A stretch of 64,000 nucleotides of DNA from Gilvibacter sediminis (GCF_028561565.1 NZ_JAQQTE010000001.1:62001-126000), one strand, 5' to 3'; positions 1 to 8,029 are shown, counted from the first letter of the stretch. Numbers and translations are program-made. Notes: generated by a model not told the origin, from the sequence alone.

Positions 1-213
1 ACCGTGTTTTCAAACTCGGGCTTTTGAAAATTAGGAAGTCAAATTCAAAAGCCGCTTTACGGATAAAGCAACGAGTTTTAGGGCTAACTTCCGTTGAACC
101 TATTTTAAGACCGCAAGCCATTTCTCCTGCGGCCGTTCATCTTTTTTACATACGGGTGTGAGTGCATTATAGACCTCTGAAGTTTATAATTATCAATTGC
201 ATTTAACATCACA

Positions 214-1668
214 ATGAAAACAAAATACATCGATCTGATCGATCAAACCTATGTATTCCCTCAAAAGGAATTTCAATTAAAAGAGAATCAGCTTCAATTC
301 CACGGAATTGACCTTATGAAGATTGTGGCAGAACACGGCGCACCGCTCAAGTTCACTTATCTCCCTAAGATCTCTGAGAATATCAACTTGGCCAAAAGTT
401 GGTTTGCCAAAGCCATGGACAAACACAACTATGCCGGGAAATATTATTACAGCTACTGTACTAAGAGTTCACACTTTAAGCACGTCTTGGACGAAGCACT
501 TAAGAATGATATCCACATAGAGACCTCATCGGCCTTTGATATGGACATTGTTAAACACTTAAAGGCAGAAAAGAAGATCCGCAGCAAGACCTTTGTGCTT
601 TGCAATGGCTTTAAGCGTGACCAGTACATTCAAAATATCGCTGATTTCATCAATAGCGGGCACGAGAATTGCATTCCGATCATTGACAACTTTGAGGAAA
701 CTAAGTTGCTCTCTGAGGCTATCAATTCAAAGTATAAAATTGGTATCCGCATTGCGTCAGAAGAAGAACCCAAGTTTGAGTTCTATACTTCTCGCCTTGG
801 TATTGGCTACAAGAATATTGTTCCTTTTTACGAGCAGGTCATCAAGCAAGATCCAAAGGTGGAGCTGAAAATGCTGCACTTTTTTATCAACACGGGAATT
901 CGCGATACGGCTTACTACTGGAACGAGCTGCTAAAATGCCTCAAGGTGTATATCGCCCTCAAGAAGGTATGCCCAACTTTGGACAGCTTGAACATTGGTG
1001 GAGGCTTCCCTATCAAGAACTCTTTGGCCTTTGAGTACGACTACGCTTATATGGTGGATGAGATCGTCCATCAGATCAAAGCTGCTTGTGCTGAGGCTGG
1101 AGTAGCGGTTCCAAACCTTTTTACAGAATTCGGCAGTTTCACTGTGGGTGAAAGCGGAGGCGCGATCTATGAAGTGCTTTACCAGAAGCAGCAGAACGAT
1201 CGCGAGAAATGGAATATGATCAACTCGTCTTTCATCACTACGCTACCTGATACTTGGGCTATAAACAAGCGTTTTATCATGTTGCCTTTAAACCGTTGGA
1301 ATGATAGTTATGAGCGTGTTCTTTTAGGCGGATTGACCTGTGACAGCGACGACTATTACAACTCAGAACAACACTTGAACGCCATTTACTTGCCTAAATA
1401 CAGCAAGTTAAGACCGCTCTACATTGGATTTTTCAATACCGGCGCGTATCAAGAGAGCATTGGTGGCTTTGGCGGATTGCAACACTGTTTGATTCCCCAG
1501 CCTAAGCATCTTTTGTTGCAGCGCAATGAAAAAGGAGCATTAGAAATCTCTGTGTTTAAAGAACAACAAAACTCAGAAGACTTTATGAGTTTGCTCGGCT
1601 ACAAGAAAGCCACAGAAAAAAATAATTCAACGACTTCAGATAGACTCTGGACTCACCTCTATTCTTAA
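214..1668 (+). CDS. speA: Arginine decarboxylase, PLP-dependent fold III (speA-like)
   Basis: Probably decarboxylates arginine to agmatine in the cytoplasm, the first step of putrescine and homospermidine synthesis. At 484 aa it is much shorter than enterobacterial SpeA and matches the compact Bacteroidetes form. An alanine-racemase-like barrel is indicated by the segment around Tyr81-Thr83 with Lys84 as the likely PLP Schiff-base lysine, HFFINTG (222-228), the phosphate-binding GGG at 262-264, and TEFGSFTVGESG at 304-315 in the place of the usual E-P-G-R region. The ATG at 214 follows an A-rich leader and no better start lies upstream. Agmatinase begins 2 nt after the stop, so translational coupling is likely, and this neighbour is the main reason for choosing arginine over diaminopimelate or carboxynorspermidine as substrate. 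The 213 bases upstream show no gene. Confidence 0.85.
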   Translation: MKTKYIDLIDQTYVFPQKEFQLKENQLQFHGIDLMKIVAEHGAPLKFTYLPKISENINLAKSWFAKAMDKHNYAGKYYYSYCTKSSHFKHVLDEALKNDIHIETSSAFDMDIVKHLKAEKKIRSKTFVLCNGFKRDQYIQNIADFINSGHENCIPIIDNFEETKLLSEAINSKYKIGIRIASEEEPKFEFYTSRLGIGYKNIVPFYEQVIKQDPKVELKMLHFFINTGIRDTAYYWNELLKCLKVYIALKKVCPTLDSLNIGGGFPIKNSLAFEYDYAYMVDEIVHQIKAACAEAGVAVPNLFTEFGSFTVGESGGAIYEVLYQKQQNDREKWNMINSSFITTLPDTWAINKRFIMLPLNRWNDSYERVLLGGLTCDSDDYYNSEQHLNAIYLPKYSKLRPLYIGFFNTGAYQESIGGFGGLQHCLIPQPKHLLLQRNEKGALEISVFKEQQNSEDFMSLLGYKKATEKNNSTTSDRLWTHLYS

Positions 1669-1670
1669 TC

Positions 1671-2612
1671 ATGAAAACAAAGAAGACCTTTGCCGGAATC
1701 CCGGCAGAATTTGCCGGATACGACGCGGCGAAGATTGTGTTATTACCCGTGCCTTACGACGGCACCAGCAGTTGGATCAAAGGCGCAGACAAAGGCCCAC
1801 AAGCATTTTTGTCTGCAGCAGAGAACATGGAACTCTACGATATTGAAACAGATTCTGAAGTGTACAAACAAGGAATCTATCTGCACGAGTCTCTAGAAGG
1901 TTTTAACCGTGTAGACGATATGGTTTTACAAGTGTATCAAACCACTAAAAAGCAGCTACACAAGAACAAGTTTGTGACCCTAATGGGTGGCGAACATAGC
2001 ATCTCTATTGGAGCCATGCGTGCCTTTAACGAGCACTTTGAAGATCTGACTGTACTGCAATTGGATGCTCATGCAGATCTGCGAGCGACTTATGAAGGCA
2101 GTCCTTTCAACCACGCTTGTGCTATGCATGAGATCAATCAAATGGCCAATTTGGTTCAAGTTGGGATTCGCAGCATGGACAGTTCTGAAAAATCAGAGAT
2201 GATCGAGGATAACGTATTCTTTGCTCATGATATGGCTAACGATGACTTTTGGATGGAAGAAGCCCTAGCTCGTATGAGTGATAATGTTTATATCACTGTG
2301 GATCTGGACGCTTTTGACCCTTCTATCCTACCGGCAACAGGAACACCAGAACCTGGTGGACTTTTATGGTATGAGACTTTAGAATTTCTGCAGAAAGTAT
2401 TTAAGAACAAGAACGTAGTTGGTTTTGACTTGGTAGAACTTTGCCCGATGCCTGGACAACAGGCTTCAGAATTCCTGGCGGCAAAACTCTACTACAAAAT
2501 GCTGAGTTACCAATTTGCCGATACTCCAGCTGACGATCAAGAAGAAGGCGGCTATTACCAAGAAGAGAAAAAACATCAAAACGCATTTGACGATGACTAC
2601 GACGAATACTAA
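1671..2612 (+). CDS. speB: Agmatinase
   Basis: Hydrolyses agmatine to putrescine and urea. It belongs to the ureohydrolase (arginase/agmatinase) family with a binuclear manganese site. All metal ligands are visible: GGEHS with His109, D-A-H-A-D with Asp132, His134 and Asp136, and the DLDAFDPS segment with Asp211 and Asp213. Length (313 aa) is normal, with an acidic, Tyr-rich C-terminal tail after about residue 287. It is preceded by the decarboxylase and overlaps the next gene by 20 nt if that gene starts at 2593. Arginase is the main alternative, but the upstream decarboxylase favours agmatine. Confidence 0.9.
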   Translation: MKTKKTFAGIPAEFAGYDAAKIVLLPVPYDGTSSWIKGADKGPQAFLSAAENMELYDIETDSEVYKQGIYLHESLEGFNRVDDMVLQVYQTTKKQLHKNKFVTLMGGEHSISIGAMRAFNEHFEDLTVLQLDAHADLRATYEGSPFNHACAMHEINQMANLVQVGIRSMDSSEKSEMIEDNVFFAHDMANDDFWMEEALARMSDNVYITVDLDAFDPSILPATGTPEPGGLLWYETLEFLQKVFKNKNVVGFDLVELCPMPGQQASEFLAAKLYYKMLSYQFADTPADDQEEGGYYQEEKKHQNAFDDDYDEY

Positions 2613-3576
2613 AGGAGCTGTTCGCCAATTTATCGAACAAAACTATTTGCACTTTAACGCTGCGGCTTTGGTAGACGCCGCAAAGGGTTATGAACAACAA
2701 TTGACTGACGGTCATAAGATGTTGGTCTCCTTAGCGGGTGCCATGAGCACTGCGGAACTAGGCAAGAGCCTTGCCCCAATGATCCGTGCAGATAAGATCC
2801 ATTTTATTTCCTGTACCGGGGCCAACTTGGAAGAGGATGTGATGAACTTAGTAGCACACAGCCACTACCAACGCGTTCCCAATTACCGCGACCTTACTCC
2901 AGAGGACGAGTGGGCGCTTTTGGAAAAAGGACTTAACCGCGTAACGGATACTTGCATCCCAGAAGAGGAAGCCTTTAGACGCATTCAAAAGCACATCGTT
3001 GAATTGTGGAAAGAAGCCGAAGCTAAGGGCGAGCGTTTGTTCCCGCATGAGTTCCTATACCGACTGCTGCTCTCTGGTGTTATGGAGCAATACTATGAGA
3101 TTGACGCAAAAGACTCTTGGATGCTGGCAGCCGCCAAAGCTAATCTGCCTATGGTTGTTCCGGGTTGGGAAGACTCTACCCTTGGGAACATCTTTGCCAG
3201 CTATGTAATGAAAGGTGAGCTCAGAGCCAGCACCGTAAAATCTGGGATCGAGTATATGACCTTTTTGGCCGATTGGTATACCCAACAAGGCGATAAAGGC
3301 GTGGGCTTCTTTCAAATAGGTGGTGGAATCGCTGGAGACTTCCCAATTTGCGTAGTACCGATGCTGTATCAAGATATGGAACAGACTGAGACTCCTTTTT
3401 GGAGCTACTTCTGTCAGATCAGTGATTCTACTACCAGTTATGGCTCCTATTCTGGCGCTGTACCTAATGAGAAGATCACTTGGGGTAAACTCGGCATAGA
3501 TACCCCGAAGTTCATCATAGAGAGTGACGCCACCATTGTGGCTCCGCTCATCTTTGCATACTTATTAAACCAATAA
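2593..3576 (+). CDS. Deoxyhypusine synthase-like protein (possible homospermidine synthase)
   Basis: Family member of deoxyhypusine synthase (DHS). In bacteria, which lack eIF5A, some DHS-like proteins make homospermidine from putrescine with NAD, and position after speA and speB fits that use. The fold is supported by ISCTGANLEEDV near residues 71-82, the GGG motif followed by a long conserved C-terminal segment, and SGAVPNEKITWGKL, which aligns with the SGA-P-E-x2-W-G-K stretch of eukaryotic DHS. The active-site lysine of canonical DHS, in the K-H-H motif right after GGG, is absent: here GGG is followed by IAGDFPICVVPML. I chose the ATG at 2593 because the in-frame 2515 start would lie deep inside speB and add a lysine-rich tail unlike the family. 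The catalysed reaction is therefore uncertain. Confidence 0.75.
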   Translation: MTTTNTKGAVRQFIEQNYLHFNAAALVDAAKGYEQQLTDGHKMLVSLAGAMSTAELGKSLAPMIRADKIHFISCTGANLEEDVMNLVAHSHYQRVPNYRDLTPEDEWALLEKGLNRVTDTCIPEEEAFRRIQKHIVELWKEAEAKGERLFPHEFLYRLLLSGVMEQYYEIDAKDSWMLAAAKANLPMVVPGWEDSTLGNIFASYVMKGELRASTVKSGIEYMTFLADWYTQQGDKGVGFFQIGGGIAGDFPICVVPMLYQDMEQTETPFWSYFCQISDSTTSYGSYSGAVPNEKITWGKLGIDTPKFIIESDATIVAPLIFAYLLNQ

Positions 3577-3601
3577 TTCCAACAACGTAAAAACTACAAA
3601 C

Positions 3602-3898
3602 ATGCAACGCGTTATTGTTGATTATCAAAAAATGAAGCAAGAGGTTATGGATCTCTTGCTCTCCCAATACCCTGATGGTTATGACACGGATCAATTGATC
3701 CAATTCAAAAACAGCCAAGGACAATGGGTCTATTGCTTGGAGGTACTCTCTGAAGAGACCATTTATTTAGTAAAGGTGAGTCGAAAACTAGACGAGGCCA
3801 TAGACCGTGCTTTGGCTGAGGATGACGACGACTATTACGACAACTCCGAGCAGCAAACGGATTACTCAGATTACAGCGATGATTTCGAATACGCTTAA
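3602..3898 (+). CDS. Acidic small protein, function unknown
   Basis: A 98-aa protein that I do not recognise. The N-terminal two thirds look like a compact alpha/beta domain (MQRVIVDYQKMKQEVMDLL at the start) and the last 30 residues are almost all Asp, Glu, Tyr and Ser. No signal peptide or membrane segment is visible. It begins 25 nt after the DHS-like gene and its last 20 nt overlap the start of the RMD1 gene, so it is probably cotranscribed with the polyamine genes. Coding is supported by this packing and by a codon usage like that of its neighbours. Confidence 0.6.
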   Translation: MQRVIVDYQKMKQEVMDLLLSQYPDGYDTDQLIQFKNSQGQWVYCLEVLSEETIYLVKVSRKLDEAIDRALAEDDDDYYDNSEQQTDYSDYSDDFEYA

Positions 3899-4700
3899 GC
3901 AATGGGCGGCTCGAGCCGTAGTTGAAAAGCACACCGCCTTTGCCTGCCATATGGCTTTGGGATTCAATCTCAAAGAACTCCAAAAGAAATGGGCAGACAA
4001 GGTTTTGCACAGTGATGCTGATGGCATTCTGTTAGGGTTTGACACCGGTTACGCCGCTGTGTTTCGATACGGCGTTGTAGTGCATTGGAAGCTCAGTCCT
4101 CGCAGACGCGAGATCTTAGAATCCTATCTAAAAGCGCATAGCAGAGGTCTTATGCCAGCCAAAAATTGGCGTAAAGACCAACTGTTGTTGGCCGTAAATG
4201 AACCCAATATCTCCGTCAATTATGAAGAGGTTGTATTGGATAACAGCAGTACCGAGATGGTACACTTGGTACTGCTTCATTTGGCGCAATCTGTTGCTTT
4301 GGACAGTTTTTCATATTGGTCTGAGAAACTCCTAGAGGACACGCGCAGACACACCACGGAGTTGGAACTCAAAGGTAAGATCAGCCTAAAAGGGACTAAG
4401 CTTAAAAAGTATATCGGGAAAGTACTCAACTTGAGAAACAAGGTCTCTGAGAACCTGTATATCATAGATGCCCCGGATCTGGTATGGGACGATCCCGCTT
4501 TGGAAGCCTTGCACAAAAAGCTCGTGCTTCGTTTTGATCTCAAGGACCGTTACAGAAGCATACAAGAACAGCTCAGTATTGTCAAGGAGAATCTAGACCT
4601 GTTCAAAGAGCTTAGCTTTCACCGCGAAAGCAGCACCTTGGAATGGATCATCATACTGCTCATCCTCATTGAGGTGATCGATATGTTCATTATGAAATAA
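3879..4700 (+). CDS. RMD1/DUF155 family protein
   Basis: A 273-aa member of the RMD1/RMND1 (DUF155, YagE-like) family, known from mitochondria and many bacteria but of unclear biochemical role. The diagnostic C-terminal signature is present: a charged helix ending in HRESSTLEWIIILLILIEV, where the family has an H-x-x-L-E-W-I-I motif that begins a single membrane-spanning helix. A coiled region (about residues 150-235) precedes it. The start at 3879 overlaps the preceding gene by 20 nt; an upstream in-frame ATG at 3807 would overlap it by 92 nt and encode Thr/Ser-rich residues foreign to the family. It is the last gene before the terminator at 4709. Confidence 0.8.
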   Translation: MISNTLKQWAARAVVEKHTAFACHMALGFNLKELQKKWADKVLHSDADGILLGFDTGYAAVFRYGVVVHWKLSPRRREILESYLKAHSRGLMPAKNWRKDQLLLAVNEPNISVNYEEVVLDNSSTEMVHLVLLHLAQSVALDSFSYWSEKLLEDTRRHTTELELKGKISLKGTKLKKYIGKVLNLRNKVSENLYIIDAPDLVWDDPALEALHKKLVLRFDLKDRYRSIQEQLSIVKENLDLFKELSFHRESSTLEWIIILLILIEVIDMFIMK

Positions 4701-4708
4701 AAATGGAG

Positions 4709-4746
4709 CGCTCAAAATCAAAAATTCACGATTTTGAGCGTTTTTT
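4709..4746 (+). terminator. Rho-independent terminator of the polyamine operon
   Basis: An 11-bp perfect stem (CGCTCAAAATC / GATTTTGAGCG) with a 10-nt loop is followed directly by six Ts. It lies 8 nt after the RMD1 stop codon. Confidence 0.9.
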
Positions 4747-4825
4747 CGTTAAAATGGACCCAAAATTGATCATTTTCTTGCTTTTTTGATCTATTTTCTT
4801 ATGTTTTTATTCAAAATTGTATTGA

Positions 4826-5692
4826 ATGAGACAACTCAAAATTACCAAACAAGTCACCCTAAGGGACTCAAAAGCCGTTACGGCTTATCTCAATGAAGTA
4901 AGCAAGATACCGATGATCACTGCAGATGAAGAAGCAGAACTTGCTGTCCGTATCAAAAACGGTGATCAACAAGCTTTAGACAAATTGGTGCGAGCCAATT
5001 TGCGCTTTGTGGTTTCTGTTGCCAAGCAGTATCAAGGTCAAGGCATGAACCTCTCAGATTTGATCAATGAAGGAAATTTGGGATTGGTAAAGGCTGCCAA
5101 GAGATTTGACGAAACCCGTGGATTCAAATTTATCTCCTATGCAGTATGGTGGATCCGTCAATCGATCATTAGCGCCATCTCTAACCGTGGACGCATGATC
5201 CGTCTTCCCAGCAACAAAATAGGAGCCTTGAAAAAGATCTATCGCGCTTATTCACATTTAGAACAAAATTATGAGCGACCTCCTACAGCGGCAGAAATTG
5301 CCAATGAGATCGACATGAATGTTGAGGACGTAAAACTCAGCATGAAGAACTCCGGAAGACACCTATCCATGGACGCTCCAATTAAAGAAGGTGAGTCTAC
5401 CGATCGCTACGAACTCACCAAATCAAAGGACAGTCTAAAACCAGACGAGTCCTTAATGCAGGAAGCCTTGCAGACAGATATGGAAATGGTCTTGGATGAG
5501 CTCCCAGGAAGACAAAGCGATATCCTAAAGATGTATTACGGACTGGGCAATACGCGAGCTGTAAGCATGGGTGAGATCGGAGAGATCTTTGGTATAACCA
5601 GAGAGCGCGTAAGACAGATCAAAGACCGCGCTATTCGCAACTTACGCCGCAAATCCAGCACTGCGACTGTGCTTCAAGGCTATTTAGGATAG
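4826..5692 (+). CDS. rpoD: RpoD-type sigma-70 factor (primary or primary-like)
   Basis: RNA polymerase sigma factor of 288 aa, the size usual for Bacteroidetes RpoD proteins, which lack region 1.1. Region 1.2 (about 10-40), region 2 with LRFVVSVAKQYQGQG and the DLINEGNLGLVKAAKRFDE core, and the helix-turn-helix of region 4 (GEIFGITRERVRQIK) are all present. Some positions differ from the usual Bacteroidetes primary sigma: region 2.4/3.0 reads ISNRGRMIRLPSNKIG where the common form is A-E-Q-S-R-I-V-R-L-P-L-N-K-I-G, and region 4.1 reads LPGRQSDILKMYYGL rather than L-T-x-R-E-x-x-V. It may therefore be a second, group-2-like paralogue. It has its own transcription unit after the terminator at 4709. 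Confidence 0.85.
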   Translation: MRQLKITKQVTLRDSKAVTAYLNEVSKIPMITADEEAELAVRIKNGDQQALDKLVRANLRFVVSVAKQYQGQGMNLSDLINEGNLGLVKAAKRFDETRGFKFISYAVWWIRQSIISAISNRGRMIRLPSNKIGALKKIYRAYSHLEQNYERPPTAAEIANEIDMNVEDVKLSMKNSGRHLSMDAPIKEGESTDRYELTKSKDSLKPDESLMQEALQTDMEMVLDELPGRQSDILKMYYGLGNTRAVSMGEIGEIFGITRERVRQIKDRAIRNLRRKSSTATVLQGYLG

Positions 5693-5737
5693 TCCATCAA
5701 ACAGAAAGAAAACTCAATAATAATTCATAAAACAAGC

Positions 5738-5890
5738 ATGATTAAAGAAAACAATGCAACTCCCCTATCAGATCAAAAACCAATTACAAATAACCTTTCC
5801 AACAGCCTAGGTGCACGAGTAGGACGCAGAAGACCTGCAAGACCCGCTCTTAAAACCTTATCAAGGCTGACCAAATCTGCTATGATCTAG
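5738..5890 (+). CDS. Small basic ORF, 50 aa
   Basis: An ATG ORF that fills the space between the sigma-factor gene and its terminator. The product has a polar N-terminal half and a basic C-terminal half (GARVGRRRPARPALKTLSRL), with no signal peptide or membrane helix. I do not recognise it. Position in the transcript, 45 nt after the sigma gene and 23 nt before a terminator stem, is the main reason to think it is translated. It could also be a non-coding 3' UTR. Confidence 0.4.
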   Translation: MIKENNATPLSDQKPITNNLSNSLGARVGRRRPARPALKTLSRLTKSAMI

Positions 5891-5913
5891 CAACTGGCTC
5901 CCCAATATATCGA

Positions 5914-5945
5914 AACCCCGATACCTTGTATTCGGGGTTTTTTTT
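5914..5945 (+). terminator. Rho-independent terminator after the sigma-factor unit
   Basis: AACCCCGATAC and GTATTCGGGGTT form a stem with one bulge, followed by a run of eight or more Ts. Confidence 0.8.
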
Positions 5946-6051
5946 GATCCCTATTGGAAGGAAATATCGGATTGCTCACGCAGCAGGTTAAAAACTAGAA
6001 TTTTAACATCTATTTTTATTTAGATTTATTTTAAATAACAAATTTCTGGTG

Positions 6052-6059
6052 TACATTTG
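6052..6059 (+). promoter_or_regulatory. Bacteroidetes -7 promoter element
   Basis: TACATTTG matches TAnnTTTG exactly, about 52 bp before the ATG at 6112. No clear -33 TTTG is seen at the usual distance; the upstream region is very AT-rich. Confidence 0.55.
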
Positions 6060-6111
6060 TCCTGTAGAAATTCACAGACATTTACAGATCCATATCTAAA
6101 CCCAAAGCACT

Positions 6112-6465
6112 ATGTGTCATTCAGTCAAGGTACTTACTAAAAATGTTAACGGAGAGCTCGCTTATTGCGAAAATTGTAGAAAGTTTCAGCTTACCTTCAA
6201 CAACCTTTATATGGAATTCAACGATGAAGAATTGTTGAATTTTGAGACGTACTTGACCAACATCAATGTGGATTATTGGGATTGTCAATATGAAAACAGC
6301 ACCCGAAAACGCATCATTCCTATACATACCATGCAGAAGAATCTGTCGCTAGTATTTAGCAAACAAGAGTTTGATGCGCTACAAGAATTGGTATGCCTAA
6401 AAAACAAAGAACCGCAAGATTCACTTACGGTTCTGGATATAGATTATACGCTTTTACTAAACTAA
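6112..6465 (+). CDS. Small Cys/His-containing protein (DUF6686-like?)
   Basis: A 117-aa cytoplasmic protein. It begins Met-Cys-His-Ser and has a C-x2-C pair at Cys19 and Cys22 (YCENC), so a zinc or iron site formed by Cys2, His3, Cys19 and Cys22 is plausible. It resembles a small Bacteroidetes-restricted family that I recall as DUF6686, but this assignment is from memory and weak. Function is unknown. Its last 4 nt overlap the last 4 nt of the convergent gene at 6462-6710. Confidence 0.65.
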   Translation: MCHSVKVLTKNVNGELAYCENCRKFQLTFNNLYMEFNDEELLNFETYLTNINVDYWDCQYENSTRKRIIPIHTMQKNLSLVFSKQEFDALQELVCLKNKEPQDSLTVLDIDYTLLLN

Positions 6466-6710
6466 GCGCTCACGTGTTCTGGCGCCCAAGAAGAGCATAA
6501 CACGCCTGATTTTGCTTGAGACGGATGCGCGCATGCAGAGTTTCCAAACTTTGCACAGGAATCGCAACTCGCGTCATTATTGAGAGACGCTTTCATTTCG
6601 AAACGCTCGCAAGTATAATTTTGTCCTACTTGTACTCCGTGTACTTTACAGTTATCATTAAGCACTAAATTCGCGCAATTAATGCAACTGTGTCCTAGTG
6701 TTATAGCCAT
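6462..6710 (-). CDS. Duplicated four-cysteine small protein
   Basis: An 82-aa protein with eight cysteines arranged as two tandem copies of one motif: Cys9-x2-Cys12-x8-Cys21-x12-Cys34 followed two residues later by Phe37, and Cys49-x2-Cys52-x7-Cys60-x11-Cys72 followed by Trp75. Each half looks like a single metal-binding knuckle (zinc, or rubredoxin-like iron). There is no signal peptide, so it is probably cytoplasmic. Function unknown. It converges on the gene at 6112 with a 4-nt overlap of the stop codons. Confidence 0.65.
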   Translation of the reverse strand: MAITLGHSCINCANLVLNDNCKVHGVQVGQNYTCERFEMKASLNNDASCDSCAKFGNSACAHPSQAKSGVLCSSWAPEHVSA

Positions 6711-6858
6711 CTTTTTTCAGTGTTGATTTATTCAAACTTACAAAGAGCAGCCTTTAGATTGAATTTAAATAACTGATTTTGTGCTATTTCTGTTTAGACT
6801 GATTTAAGATAAGGGGTGTTTTCTTCATTCAATCAGTATCAACAAAAGTATTTAATTG

Positions 6859-6882
6859 AAAAACCCGGGCTCTCGCCCGGGT
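6859..6882 (-). terminator. Terminator of the MerC-like gene
   Basis: On the minus strand an ACCCGGGC / GCCCGGGT stem is followed by a run of Ts. A second perfect 7-bp hairpin (GTGGAGC / GCTCCAC) lies at 6888-6911 between this terminator and the gene. Confidence 0.8.
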
Positions 6883-6936
6883 CCGCAGTGGAGCCCATTC
6901 ACCTGCTCCACACACTAAATCAAAAAATACGAACAC

Positions 6937-7323
6937 TCAATTTTCACTAACTATACTGCGTTCGTATGCTTTAAATGCGTTTATGTTTCGGGCATGACTT
7001 AGAATTAAGAATAAGCTGCCCAAAACGGTCATGACCACTTCTAAGGTCTCCCCGATCTCAAATCGGCTGACCACCAACAAAACAATACCGATAATCGCCA
7101 TACGGATTGGCGTGTGATTTTTATGCTTCAAAGCGCTTCTGCCCAAAGAGAATACCGCCAAAAAAATCCCAACGGCAATGAATCCCATTTCAATCATTGG
7201 GTTCTCTAAAAAGCGCAAGCCAGCCAAAGCGGTTATTCCTAGCAAAAGAGGCACTAGTGCGCAGTGTAAGGCACAACAGATGGAGGTGGTGATTGCGAGT
7301 TTGTCTATGGTATGTTTGTTCAT
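6937..7323 (-). CDS. MerC-domain integral membrane protein
   Basis: A 128-aa protein with four predicted membrane helices. The first helix carries the MerC-type motif S-x-C-C-A-L-H-C-A-L-V-P (about residues 14-25), whose cysteines and histidine bind metal in the mercuric transporter MerC. In Bacteroidetes such proteins commonly sit beside Zur/Fur or TonB-receptor genes and are thought to handle zinc or other soft metals, so mercury transport should not be assumed. I took the ATG at 7323; the longer reading uses a TTG at 7338. A TAnnTTTG element on the minus strand lies about 170 bp upstream. The next gene upstream is a secreted His/Cys protein on the same strand. Confidence 0.75.
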   Translation of the reverse strand: MNKHTIDKLAITTSICCALHCALVPLLLGITALAGLRFLENPMIEMGFIAVGIFLAVFSLGRSALKHKNHTPIRMAIIGIVLLVVSRFEIGETLEVVMTVLGSLFLILSHARNINAFKAYERSIVSEN

Positions 7324-7493
7324 GTATCTTCGGCTCAAACCAGTTGGTATTATTAATTAAATCACGAGATGATTGAACTCAGAACTACTTTATAAAAAAG
7401 ACAGTTGAGATTTAAAGGAAGTATGGATTGCCTCAACAACAGTGATAGGTTGTAGTAAACCTATAGGCCTGACCAAGGAATATACCTTGCATG

Positions 7494-7501
7494 CAAATTT
7501 A
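7494..7501 (-). promoter_or_regulatory. Candidate -7 element for the MerC-like gene
   Basis: TAAATTTG on the minus strand, just after the 3' end of the upstream gene. It would give a leader of about 165 nt before the ATG at 7323. No regulator box was recognised with confidence. Confidence 0.4.
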
Positions 7502-7521
7502 TTTAGTTGTAAAGCTTATCC

Positions 7522-7827
7522 TTAAAGGACAGGTGGTGGCCTATTGCGGAGTCTGTCGGGAATGACATAACGATAAACAGGAGCAGCATAATCGCTGTTT
7601 AGATCGTCCGAGACGGCCTCTATTGTTTGTGGTAAAGGGATTTCAACAGTCGCAGGAAGATCCAGATCATTGGAATCTTCTGTGACTTGAATGAGCTCAC
7701 AAAGTTCACATTGGTGAAGATCGGCATCATCAGCAAGGTGTGTAACCGCATGTGCATTGCCTACTCTCAGTAATAAGAAAGCAGATAGAAAGAGTAGACT
7801 GATGATATTTTTAGCTCTTAAACTCAC
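7522..7827 (-). CDS. Small secreted protein with HxxxD/CELC metal-ligand-like residues
   Basis: A 101-aa protein with a signal peptide (hydrophobic core about residues 8-20, likely cleavage after AHA near residue 27). The mature N-terminus contains HLADDADLHQCELCEL, rich in possible metal ligands (two His, Cys-x2-Cys, several Asp). Only a GTG start is available at 7827. Function unknown; pairing with a MerC-type protein suggests metal handling, but no substrate can be read from the sequence. Confidence 0.6.
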   Translation of the reverse strand: MSLRAKNIISLLFLSAFLLLRVGNAHAVTHLADDADLHQCELCELIQVTEDSNDLDLPATVEIPLPQTIEAVSDDLNSDYAAPVYRYVIPDRLRNRPPPVL

Positions 7828-7974
7828 TTACAGTAAAAGTAAGCATTCTGAGAAAAGGAGAATAAAAGTTGTGTTAATTTTCTTGAGATGATGATTAAGC
7901 ATAAGCAAGCGGCCAATGAAAGCTCGCCTGCAATAAGATTGTTTTGGCAATGCCAAAGTTCATTTCATTTTTTA

Positions 7975-8004
7975 TTTGACGGCCTACTTTTTTGATTATA
8001 TTTA
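7975..8004 (+). promoter_or_regulatory. Promoter of the metH-metF operon
   Basis: TTTG at 7975-7978 and TATATTTA at 7997-8004 are separated by 18 bp, the arrangement of the Bacteroidetes -33/-7 promoter. Transcription would begin near 8010, some 20 nt before the riboswitch. Confidence 0.65.
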
Positions 8005-8029
8005 CCCCCAATGTTCTAAGACAAACTGT

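Noticed and set aside
2515-2592. A longer N-terminus for the DHS-like protein from 2515
   Set aside because: The added residues are lysine-rich, lie inside speB and are unlike the family; the ATG at 2593 fits.
3807-3878. A longer N-terminus for the RMD1 protein from 3807
   Set aside because: It would overlap the previous gene by 92 nt and adds Thr/Ser-rich residues without family match.
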